Shown: one piece after another, positions 46,227 to 52,797 of the stretch
Numbering within the stretch: position 1 is the stretch's first letter
How the letters are laid out: every line of letters starts with the position of its first letter
DNA from: Bacteroidota bacterium
Lineage (GTDB): Bacteria > Bacteroidota > Bacteroidia > Chitinophagales > UBA2359
DNA length: 57,251 nucleotides
NCBI GenBank assembly: GCA_020631155.1
Contig: JAHDHV010000003.1
Coordinates: forward strand, 1 to 57,251
Direction: 5' to 3'
The notes under the pieces: generated by a model
The model's database searches: none
Told to the model about the DNA's origin: nothing
The model's input: the letters and a program-made list of their open reading frames with translations, nothing else
Position numbers and translations under genes: made by a program

Positions 46227-46358
46227 TATACCAAAAACAGGATAAAAGCAAAAGTTGTTAATTTTTGTATTTATTATTAATAAGTGTAGCCTCGCGCCGA
46301 ACCAAACTCATAGGCTTCGCCTATAAAAAAAATACAATTCTAAGCTGTTTTTAGTATA
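46227..46358 (+). mobile_element. MITE-like element, internally deleted copy
   Basis: 132 bp with the same 14-bp terminal inverted repeats as 15036-15238 (TATACCAAAAACAG ... CTGTTTTTAGTATA), inserted in the opposite orientation. One arm of the central palindrome and the inner hairpin are missing, leaving a single CCTCGCGCCGAACC arm. The intact ends and short core fit a non-autonomous element that lost 71 bp. Confidence 0.8.
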
Positions 46359-46464
46359 CTTCGTTGAAAAGCCTCGCCGTAGCTCCGCTATGCCTACGTT
46401 TTTCACCTTATACAATTTCAAAATTATTTTGGCTTTATGGTGCAACTTATTATTTCCGCATTAC

Positions 46465-46570
46465 TAAGTGCCTAGCACTAATTAATTGTGCACAATTTTG
46501 TTCTAAAGTATTGACTTTCATTGTTTTAATCAAACAACGAGTCCCGTTTAATTATTGTGTAGTACTTAAG
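46465..46570 (+). repeat. Dispersed repeat family A, well-preserved copy
   Basis: Begins TAAGTGCCTAGCACTA and ends GTAGTACTTA; nearly identical to 35537-35640. Immediately upstream, TTATTATTTCCGCATTACT is shared with 33906-33920 and, in reverse, with about 35735-35755, so the repeat may extend beyond the core. Confidence 0.85.
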
Positions 46571-46680
46571 CGTTACCAAATGTTAAAATTTATCTTTTTT
46601 AATCAAAAAAACAGTTTTTTTGTTTTACTTTAACGAAGTAAGTAATTAGACATAAGATTTGAGACATGAGATGTGAGATA

Positions 46681-46740
46681 ACTAAGTCACTATTAATGAT
46701 TTATGACAAAGCCAATAGTTATTTAATTTTGTCTACTTAC
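46681..46740 (+). repeat. Dispersed repeat family B with promoter-like TAATTTTG
   Basis: Shares TTTATGACAAAGCCAA, a short spacer, TTTAATTTTGTCTACTTA with the copies at 11600-11660 and 35641-35695. The TAATTTTG box lies about 75 bp upstream of the esterase start codon and could act as its -7 element. Confidence 0.55.
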
Positions 46741-46802
46741 TGATAGCCAAAAATCTAAAAGGCTAAAAATCCAAAAATCCATTCATATACTAAATAAACA
46801 AA

Positions 46803-48065
46803 ATGAAAAGAAAATTACAACTTTACTGCTTATCAGTAGTATTTGCCCTAGTTAGTTTAACATCAATAAGTTTCGCTCAAGAATTGAGTGATGACTTTTT
46901 CTGTGACGGTTGTTTCCAAGAAGAACTCTATGATTACAATATGGAAACAGTCGTTTATTCTGATGTTTATGGCCGTTTGATGGACATATACACCCCAGTA
47001 GACAACCGCAACGAGCCGCGTCCACTTATTTTATTTGCTCATGGTGGAGCTTTTGTTGGAGGCAGTAAAAATACAGGCTCCTCAGAATATTTCTGCAAAG
47101 CTTTTGCCAAAAAAGGCTATGTTGCAGCTTCCTACAACTATCAATTAGCTAATAGCTTAATAGATTTAGCCGACTCCACCAAAATGATCGAGATTGTCAT
47201 GAAAGCCATTTCTGATGGCAAAGCAGCGATTCGATATTTTACAAAAGATGCCGCAACAGAAAACACATACAATATTAACCCTGATTTGGTATTTGTTGGC
47301 GGCAACTCGGCAGGTGCGATTTTAAGCATGAACTTAGCCATGATTGGCAATGATGGAACAGATTATCCAGCACATATTGCCGAAGCCATTGATGCCAATG
47401 GTGGTTTAGAAGGCAATAGTGGCAACCCCGGTTACTCCTCAGAGGTAGCGGGCGTAGTTAATTTGGCAGGCGGTTTAAACCAATTAGCCTTCCTAGACGA
47501 ACAAGATGTTCCTTTTGTGAGTTGTCATGGCGATATAGACGGTGTAGTACCTTACGATTGTCAAGATGTGTATTGGGCTGATACTATAATGGGTTTGTTT
47601 GATTTAGTAGATATTTGTGGAAGCGGTGCCCTACATCCAAAAGCCGATGAACTAGGCATACAAAATGCGTTGTTAACCTTTGAAGGAGACGATCACACCC
47701 CTTGGAGCGTTGATTTAAGTCAAGGAAATGCATTGAAAATGGATCAAGTGATAGACTTTTCAACAGAATTTTTATATGGCTTAATGCAAGGCTTAGTTTC
47801 AGATGTGGAGGACAATGTAGCGGAAGCCATCCAAGTTAGCCTAGCCCCTAATCCTGCTGATCAGCACATTAATTTACAATTAAAAGGAGCGCATTTTCTA
47901 CAAAATATACAACTATACGATGCACTCGGCAGGCTGGTATATGAAAAAAATGGCTTGTTCAACAACAGTTTTCAAATCAAAAGAAATCAATTAGCTGCTG
48001 GCGTGTATCATCTATTGATTCAGACTGATGTAGGCAGTAAAAGTGAAAAGATAGTTTTTAAGTAG
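46803..48065 (+). CDS. Secreted alpha/beta-hydrolase (carboxylesterase-type), T9SS substrate
   Basis: The protein has 420 residues with a signal peptide (1-26, ending SFAQ). The alpha/beta-hydrolase domain has an oxyanion-hole HGGAF motif at 80-84, nucleophile Ser169 in GGNSAGA, likely catalytic Asp246 in HGDIDGVVP and His298 in GDDHTPW. HGGxF plus GxSAG is the pattern of the hormone-sensitive-lipase/carboxylesterase (BD-FAE-like) group. The C-terminal 75 residues (APNPADQH at the start, AAGVYHLLI near the end) form a T9SS type A sorting domain. An extracellular esterase on plant or algal esters or lipids is likely; the substrate is unknown. Heptamers and the cassette-flanking terminator follow directly. 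Confidence 0.93.
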   Translation: MKRKLQLYCLSVVFALVSLTSISFAQELSDDFFCDGCFQEELYDYNMETVVYSDVYGRLMDIYTPVDNRNEPRPLILFAHGGAFVGGSKNTGSSEYFCKAFAKKGYVAASYNYQLANSLIDLADSTKMIEIVMKAISDGKAAIRYFTKDAATENTYNINPDLVFVGGNSAGAILSMNLAMIGNDGTDYPAHIAEAIDANGGLEGNSGNPGYSSEVAGVVNLAGGLNQLAFLDEQDVPFVSCHGDIDGVVPYDCQDVYWADTIMGLFDLVDICGSGALHPKADELGIQNALLTFEGDDHTPWSVDLSQGNALKMDQVIDFSTEFLYGLMQGLVSDVEDNVAEAIQVSLAPNPADQHINLQLKGAHFLQNIQLYDALGRLVYEKNGLFNNSFQIKRNQLAAGVYHLLIQTDVGSKSEKIVFK

Positions 48066-48120
48066 CTAGATAGGAGACGTGAGACTGGAGATGTGAGATA
48101 ATTTTTACGAAAAAAAAAGA

Positions 48121-48160
48121 AAAGGGAGCTTGGACGCGATGGTTCAAGTTCCCTTTTTTT
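48121..48160. terminator. Terminator hairpin, left 40-bp direct repeat of the collar cassette
   Basis: A 14-bp stem (two G-U) around the 8-nt loop CGCGATGG with T-tracts on both strands, suited to ending both the esterase gene and the minus-strand collar operon. The 40 bp are identical, in the same orientation, to 52758-52797 on the other side of the cassette. Confidence 0.9.
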
Positions 48161-48184
48161 TTGTTTTTATCTAAGAGCAATAAT

Positions 48185-48694
48185 CTAATTGACTTTTATG
48201 TAAATGTATAAGGCTATGTTTTTAGGGCGAGTTTCGGGGTCTCCACCTCCATTGACTATTATATTGTGATTGTGCTCTCCATCAGTTTGGGTATATATAG
48301 GAGGAGTTTTTCCTACCCCAGATAATTCTGCTCCAGTTTTGTGTTGATGTCCATGTACAAATGTTGGCCTGTAGGGTGCAAGAGAATGTGCATGTTCTCC
48401 AGTAGTAGAAGTTCCTCCAGTGAATTTTTTTGTTCTGGGTAAACGGGTGGTATCATTTTGAGGACTACCTACTACTCTACTTTTATCTTTCGGATCAAGA
48501 CAACGAATAAAGTTATTAGAGGCATCTGGTAGGTGCGTTAAAACTGTATATTTTGCCAGTTCAGTCCCCCCAATTGGTGTACCATCCATTAATCGCCAGC
48601 CGTCGCCATTTAACTTTTTGAATTCGTCTGGCACAAGAATGGAATATTTAACGTCTCCTATTGTTCCCATATCTGGATTAAGTTTAGTAGGCAT
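48185..48694 (-). CDS. Mini tail-collar-like protein 1
   Basis: The protein has 169 residues and no signal peptide. The N-terminal half follows the phage tail-collar pattern: IGDVKYSIL, GDGWRLMDG (about 30-38), THLPDASNNFIR (about 53-64). The C-terminus ends DPETRPKNIALYIYIKVN, the signature that closes many phage fibre and collar (MdpB-like) proteins. The middle is variable and histidine-rich: HAH at 101-103, HGHQH at 114-118, HNH at 141-143. In phage fibre tips such HxH motifs bind metal inside a trimer. Last gene of the cassette operon, 5 bp after its paralogue. Its first 20 residues are identical to those of the next paralogue. Role here unknown. Confidence 0.85.
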   Translation of the reverse strand: MPTKLNPDMGTIGDVKYSILVPDEFKKLNGDGWRLMDGTPIGGTELAKYTVLTHLPDASNNFIRCLDPKDKSRVVGSPQNDTTRLPRTKKFTGGTSTTGEHAHSLAPYRPTFVHGHQHKTGAELSGVGKTPPIYTQTDGEHNHNIIVNGGGDPETRPKNIALYIYIKVN

Positions 48695-48699
48695 ATTAT

Positions 48700-49218
48700 T
48701 TAGTTGACTTTAATATAAATGTATAATGCTATGTTTTTAGGGCGAGTTTCGGGGTCGCCGCCGTTTATTATATGATTATGTGTCCAAGAATAGTCTTTGG
48801 TATAGGTCTGTATTGGCTTTGTATTTTCGCGATGTGCGAAATCGTCTGCTCTACCTCCACCTGATGGAGGACCTGGATTACTAGGCTGAGAATGAATGCG
48901 TCCACGTGTATTAGGGTGCTTGTGTGTGTTTTGGATGTTGTTAGTAACAAATCTATTATGAGGCATTCGAGTAGCATCATTTTGAACACTACCCACTTGT
49001 CTATTTTTATCTTTAGGATCAAGGCAACGAATAAAGTTATTAGAAGCATCTGGTAGGTGCGTTCTTTTTGCTACTGTGGCTAGTTGAGTGCCTTCTATAT
49101 TTTGTCCATTCATTAATCGCCACCCATCACCATTATATTTTTTAAATGTTGTTGGTGGTAAAATGGAATATTTAACGTCTCCTATTGTTCCCATATCTGG
49201 ATTAAGTTTAGTAGGCAT
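48700..49218 (-). CDS. Mini tail-collar-like protein 2
   Basis: The 172-residue paralogue of the preceding entry begins with the same MPTKLNPDMGTIGDVKYSIL and shares the collar core and the ETRPKNIALYIYIKVN end. The variable middle is unlike its neighbour: HKH at 99-101, a Pro/Gly-rich stretch (about 110-122) and HNH at 147-149. The conserved-ends, variable-middle pattern suggests that the ends hold a common trimer fold and anchor, while the middle is the specific tip. It is separated by 5 bp on each side from its neighbouring paralogues. Confidence 0.85.
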   Translation of the reverse strand: MPTKLNPDMGTIGDVKYSILPPTTFKKYNGDGWRLMNGQNIEGTQLATVAKRTHLPDASNNFIRCLDPKDKNRQVGSVQNDATRMPHNRFVTNNIQNTHKHPNTRGRIHSQPSNPGPPSGGGRADDFAHRENTKPIQTYTKDYSWTHNHIINGGDPETRPKNIALYIYIKVN

Positions 49219-49223
49219 ATTAT

Positions 49224-49718
49224 TTAATTAATTTTTATGTAAATATATAATGCTATATTCTTAGGGCGAGTTTCGGGATCGCCGCCTAATATGATATGTG
49301 TATGTCCCTCATGAACATTTGTCTCAACATTATGGTAATTATGAGCTGAGGAAATTTCACAGCCATTTTTATACTGATGTCCTAATATGAAAGCACTTTT
49401 ATAGTTTAATAAATGATGATTATGCTCTCCTCCTAATTTAGTAGTAAATTTGTTATCAGGCATTCTAGTAGTATCATGTTGAAAATGCCCAACAGGTCGG
49501 TCTTTTGTTTTTCCTCTGATAAACATATCTATCCCATTAGGAATATGCGTCATTGCTTGTCCTTCTTCTTTGGTGAGTTTATGAAGGGCAGATCCCATAA
49601 TTTCTCTACCATCCATAAGTACCCAACCTTTGCCATACAGCTTTTGAAAAATTAATTCAGGCAATACAGAATAAATTACTTCTCCTAACTGTCCAATATT
49701 GGGGTCTATTGGTGTCAT
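49224..49718 (-). CDS. Mini tail-collar-like protein 3
   Basis: A 164-residue paralogue, more diverged at its N-terminus (MTPIDPNIGQLGEVIYSVL) but with the same layout: GKGWVLMDG, THIPNGIDMFIRG, VGHFQHDTTRMP, then a His-rich middle (HNHH at 99-102, HTH at 139-141) and the common ETRPKNIALYIYIKIN end. It is placed between the two closely related downstream paralogues and the pair upstream, and by sequence groups with the downstream two. Confidence 0.85.
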   Translation of the reverse strand: MTPIDPNIGQLGEVIYSVLPELIFQKLYGKGWVLMDGREIMGSALHKLTKEEGQAMTHIPNGIDMFIRGKTKDRPVGHFQHDTTRMPDNKFTTKLGGEHNHHLLNYKSAFILGHQYKNGCEISSAHNYHNVETNVHEGHTHIILGGDPETRPKNIALYIYIKIN

Positions 49719-49743
49719 AATAAGTTGATTTTTAAAAATTAAA

Positions 49744-50268
49744 TTATCTTATTTTTACGTATAAATAGAGGGCAATATTATTAGGGCGAGTTTCTATCCC
49801 ATCATTTTCTAATATACTAATGTTAGCATGTGCAGTATGTATTCCAAAGCTACTATAACCGGTATTACCATAATATCCGCCACCGGCATTGAGCCCTTTA
49901 GGTGTTCTAATATCTGCACCGCCTTGACCTAACACTAGACCATCTTTATGTATACTATGACTATGTCCTGCGTCATGTATAGGGTGCTTATGCTTGCCTA
50001 TACTTCCCTTTTGTACACTCCCAATTTGCCTATTTCCATCCCCATCAGCCAATTCACCTGTTCTACTTTCGTTCATAGCACGTATAAACATGCCTCGTCC
50101 ATCTGGTAGTCTGTTTAAACCAATTAATTGGGCTAAAAGCATTCCTTGAATGTTTTGCCCTTGTAATAATTCCCAACCTTCACCATGTCTTTTTTTAAAT
50201 ATTTTAGGTGGTAATAAGGAAAACTTAACGTCACCTAACTCTCCAATATTGGGGGGAATTTGTGCCAT
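49744..50268 (-). CDS. Mini tail-collar-like protein 4
   Basis: A 174-residue paralogue of a second subgroup. The collar core reads GEGWELLQGQ and RLPDGRGMFIRAMNESRTGE, and the centre GKHKHPIHDAGHSHSIHKDG (HKH at 93-95, HSH at 102-104) is a dense histidine cluster like those that bind iron or zinc in phage fibre tips. After a variable Gly-rich part it ends ETRPNNIALYLYVKIR. The 25-bp gap to its upstream neighbour and about 90 bp around it are nearly identical to those of that neighbour, so the two arose by a recent tandem duplication. Confidence 0.85.
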   Translation of the reverse strand: MAQIPPNIGELGDVKFSLLPPKIFKKRHGEGWELLQGQNIQGMLLAQLIGLNRLPDGRGMFIRAMNESRTGELADGDGNRQIGSVQKGSIGKHKHPIHDAGHSHSIHKDGLVLGQGGADIRTPKGLNAGGGYYGNTGYSSFGIHTAHANISILENDGIETRPNNIALYLYVKIR

Positions 50269-50293
50269 AATAAATTGATTTTTAAAAATTAAA

Positions 50294-50827
50294 TTATCTT
50301 ATTTTTACGTATAAATAGAGGGCAATGTTATTAGGGCGAGTTTCTATCCCATCATTTTCATTTTCTAATACACTGATATTAGACGCACCCCACTGTATCT
50401 GAAAAAAGCTAATACCTGCGTATTCATAATCTTTTCCCCCCATATGAAACCCCTTTTTTGTTCTAATATCTGTGGGAGTTGTTGCCATTACGGCCCCATC
50501 ACGTTCTACATGATGGGTATGTCCTGGGTCATGTATAGGGTGCTTATGCTTTCCTACGCTTCCCTTTTGTACACTCCCAATTTGCCTATTTCCATCCTCA
50601 TCAGCAAATTCCCCTGTTCGACTTTCATTCATCGCACGTATAAACATCCCTCGTCCATCTGGTAGGTTAGTTATTTTAGGAAGTGCTTTGCCTAAAGGTG
50701 TTCCTTGAATATTTTGCCCCTGCATAAGTACCCAACCATCGCCATTTTGTACTATAAATTCTTCAGGAGGTAATAATGAATACTTGACATCGCCTATTGC
50801 ACCCATATTTGCAGGAATTTCAGCCAT
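50294..50827 (-). CDS. Mini tail-collar-like protein 5
   Basis: The 177-residue sister of protein 4 shares GWVLMQGQNIQG, NLPDGRGMFIRAMNESRTGE, QIGSVQKGSVGKHKHPIHD and the C-terminal ETRPNNIALYLYVKIR. It differs in the segment after HTHH (103-106), where the two share little up to about residue 150. It is the first of the five paralogues to be transcribed and starts 15 bp after the glycine-zipper protein gene. Confidence 0.85.
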   Translation of the reverse strand: MAEIPANMGAIGDVKYSLLPPEEFIVQNGDGWVLMQGQNIQGTPLGKALPKITNLPDGRGMFIRAMNESRTGEFADEDGNRQIGSVQKGSVGKHKHPIHDPGHTHHVERDGAVMATTPTDIRTKKGFHMGGKDYEYAGISFFQIQWGASNISVLENENDGIETRPNNIALYLYVKIR

Positions 50828-50842
50828 AATTTCATGTATTTT

Positions 50843-52030
50843 TTATTCTAAAATTAATGATTTGTTAGGGGAAATGCTTATGTACTGACCATCAAACTCC
50901 CACTTGACCGCTTTAAAATCATAACTGTTTATTTGTTCATCTGGAATTGTAATGGATTTATGATCATAGCGAATAATCTGGACTTCCATATCAATTCCAG
51001 GAGGAATACCCTCAGGCATTTCTTTTTCTAATAATTCCCTTAGTTCTAGTTGCCTAACTTGATGCCAACCAATGAGCCTTTCTTTGATAATCGGTTTGTC
51101 TCCTTGTCCAGTGAATTTTAGTTTCAAAACAGCTGCAATAAGCGGAAACACAGTCAAGCGAGTGGTATAAGAATGAGGACTTGAAAACATACCTGCATCT
51201 TTATTAAATAGTTTTTTATCTATTTTAATATGCTTAATTTCTGCTAAAGGATATCCTAACTTGGTAAGCCTAGCCAAAGAAGGTATCTTTTTAAAGGGAA
51301 CTCTAAAAACTATTTCGCTATCTGTGGCAGTTTTCCATAATTCAAATTTCTTACCTTCAATAACAAGTTTATTTTTAGCATTTGCTAAATTGACACCAAT
51401 ACAATGTATTTTTACACCGCATTCATCAACTAAGGGTGTTATAATCTCAGCTAATACAATAGGGTCACGTTTAGCAAGAGGAAGATTACTGGAGACATTT
51501 GCAGCATTTATGATTAATTCATTACTCGCCGTCTTCACTAAGTCAATAAGTTCTTCCACTCTATCAAATGTCTTATTTACATCTCCAAAAAATGCTTGCC
51601 GTTGGGTATCTAAATTTCCATAGAATAGTAGAATATTATCTTGTAGAAGTTTGTCTAATTGTGTTAAACGTTCTTTTGTTGCATTATCAATTTGATCTAT
51701 TCTTGCTGCCAATCTAGTATCAACATTATTGACTAGACCGCCCATATTGGAGAAAAATAACGTTTGTTGTTCAGTTAACTTGGCATCAACATTATTGACT
51801 AGACCGCCCATATTGGAGAAAAATAACGTTTGTTGTTCAGTTAACTTGGCATCAACATTATTGATTATAACATTCATATTATCTGCTAATATTTTCTGAT
51901 GTTTAGCCAAGATAGAATCAATATCTTGCTTTGCCCTTTTTCTGGCTTTTTTTACTCTATTAGAAACAATAATACCGCCTGCTATAGCTCCAATACCAGC
52001 AGCAACTCCACCTATTATTAATCCAAGCAT
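50843..52030 (-). CDS. Glycine-zipper membrane-anchored coiled-coil protein of the collar cassette
   Basis: The ATG at 52030 is preferred, giving 395 residues; a TTG at 52057 would add nine basic residues and overlap the upstream gene by 4 bp. Residues 2-22 are a single glycine-zipper transmembrane helix (GLIIGGVAAGIGAIAGG). A basic stretch and then a long heptad-repeat region follow (about 25-165), with a 22-residue segment (NNVDAKLTEQQTLFFSNMGGLV) present twice in full. The C-terminal half (about 190-395) looks globular alpha/beta with an IHCIGVNLANAKNKLVIEG segment and no motif I recognise. It could anchor the collar proteins to a membrane or form a spoke. The family is unknown to me. Confidence 0.8.
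   Translation of the reverse strand: MLGLIIGGVAAGIGAIAGGIIVSNRVKKARKRAKQDIDSILAKHQKILADNMNVIINNVDAKLTEQQTLFFSNMGGLVNNVDAKLTEQQTLFFSNMGGLVNNVDTRLAARIDQIDNATKERLTQLDKLLQDNILLFYGNLDTQRQAFFGDVNKTFDRVEELIDLVKTASNELIINAANVSSNLPLAKRDPIVLAEIITPLVDECGVKIHCIGVNLANAKNKLVIEGKKFELWKTATDSEIVFRVPFKKIPSLARLTKLGYPLAEIKHIKIDKKLFNKDAGMFSSPHSYTTRLTVFPLIAAVLKLKFTGQGDKPIIKERLIGWHQVRQLELRELLEKEMPEGIPPGIDMEVQIIRYDHKSITIPDEQINSYDFKAVKWEFDGQYISISPNKSLILE
51721..51852 (-). repeat. Two identical 66-bp tandem repeats in the coiled coil
   Basis: Perfect 66-bp (22-codon) duplication within the coiled-coil region of the membrane protein gene, with the first 12 bp of a third unit following. Perfect identity implies very recent duplication; loss or gain of one unit keeps the frame. 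Confidence 0.95.
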
Positions 52031-52053
52031 ACTATTATATTTTATTTTTATTT

Positions 52054-52383
52054 TCAAAATCTTCTTGAATACCCAATCTGTAAAGGCACATATTCCACAT
52101 CAATATGAATAGTGATAGTCGTATCTGCTTGTAGTGCCTTCATTTTCAGTTTTTGCCACAAAATACCTTTTATGGGAAGTTTTCCAGTATTATGGTGTAT
52201 ACCCATATCCTTATTTTTGCCAAAAGGGCCAAGTGTCCACCATATTTTACAAGCATTAGTCCCGTCCTTAGATTGGATGTTGTAGTGAATATGTCCACTA
52301 CTCAAAAAAGCAGCATTAAAAAACACCTTTTTGGCTTCTCCTTTTTTGAGATGAAAAACCTGTTTTTCTTTCCAAACTGCCAT
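52054..52383 (-). CDS. Small cassette protein of unknown function (109 aa)
   Basis: The protein starts MAVWKEKQVFHLKKGEAKKV and looks like an all-beta domain (alternating strands, KIWWTLGPFG, TTITIHIDVEYVPL). There is no signal peptide or membrane segment and I do not recognise a family. It lies 2 bp after the 50-residue gene and 23 bp before the preferred start of the membrane protein gene, so it is clearly part of the same operon. Confidence 0.8.
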   Translation of the reverse strand: MAVWKEKQVFHLKKGEAKKVFFNAAFLSSGHIHYNIQSKDGTNACKIWWTLGPFGKNKDMGIHHNTGKLPIKGILWQKLKMKALQADTTITIHIDVEYVPLQIGYSRRF

Positions 52384-52385
52384 AA

Positions 52386-52538
52386 TTATTGGTTTTTGGG
52401 TGGGTTAGGGCAATTTTTTTTCTCAAAGTCATAGTCTTTAGGACATTTGTTAAAGTCTTTGGGCAGTTCACCATTTCCTAATTTGGAAGGATTCAGTGCA
52501 GCATTTAGTATGCGAATAATCAAAATTATAGGGTTCAT
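52386..52538 (-). CDS. Very small cassette protein (50 aa), first gene of the operon
   Basis: ATG at 52538, stop at 52386, 2 bp before the next start codon. The predicted product begins MNPIILIIRILNAALNPSKL (an amphipathic or membrane-associating N-terminal helix) and continues with charged residues and a Pro/Asn-rich C-terminus containing two cysteines (NKCPKDYD, KKNCPNPP). Its fit between a perfect -7 box and the next gene, plus tight spacing, are the support; no homologue is known to me. Confidence 0.6.
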   Translation of the reverse strand: MNPIILIIRILNAALNPSKLGNGELPKDFNKCPKDYDFEKKNCPNPPKNQ

Positions 52539-52579
52539 ATAACTGTTTTTGTTTGTATTCAATAAAAAGTTCTTTCTTG

Positions 52580-52587
52580 CAAAGATA
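52580..52587 (-). promoter_or_regulatory. -7 promoter box TATCTTTG of the collar cassette operon
   Basis: A perfect TAnnTTTG box on the minus strand, followed by C as is common in this phylum, 42 bp upstream of the 50-residue gene start. The predicted leader is about 35 nt. A clear -33 TTTG is missing. Confidence 0.6.
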
Positions 52588-52757
52588 ATATTAATTGTTT
52601 AATCTTTCTATAAAAAAGAGAAAATAAAATGATAAAATTTACTTTAAATCTAGGCACAATATACAAGGGAATGATTATCAGTATTATATTATAATAGTGT
52701 AGGCAGAAGTAAAAATTAAAGCGAGCTTGAATACTTCTTATACTATTTTATAGAGAA

Positions 52758-52797
52758 AAAGGGAGCTTGGACGCGATGGTTCAAGTTCCCTTTTTTT
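52758..52797. repeat. Right 40-bp direct repeat of the collar cassette
   Basis: Identical to 48121-48160 in sequence and orientation, again able to form a 14-bp hairpin with a T-tract. Here no gene ends nearby on either strand (the nearest are the operon start at 52538 and the lipoprotein gene at 53979), so a terminator function for a visible gene is lacking. Confidence 0.9.

Larger units (their letters stand above)
46097..46802. other. Intergenic region with terminator, MITE and repeats
   Basis: In order it holds heptamers, the giant gene terminator (46159-46201), a deleted MITE copy (46227-46358), a family A copy (46465-46570), heptamers (46648-46680), a family B copy (46681-46740) and octamer remnants (46745-46775). 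No gene was seen; the open frame at 46364-46633 runs through repeat DNA. Confidence 0.7.

Noticed and set aside
46364-46633. 89-codon open frame after the MITE copy
   Set aside because: It runs through the dispersed family A repeat, which also occurs where no frame is open.
52031-52057. TTG start for the glycine-zipper protein
   Set aside because: The ATG at 52030 starts right before the membrane helix and avoids overlap with the upstream gene; the TTG remains a possible translation-coupled start.
48185-52538. Prophage or contractile injection system
   Set aside because: Only collar/fibre-tip-like proteins are present; no capsid, sheath, tube, baseplate, portal, terminase, lysis or integrase gene is seen in the window.
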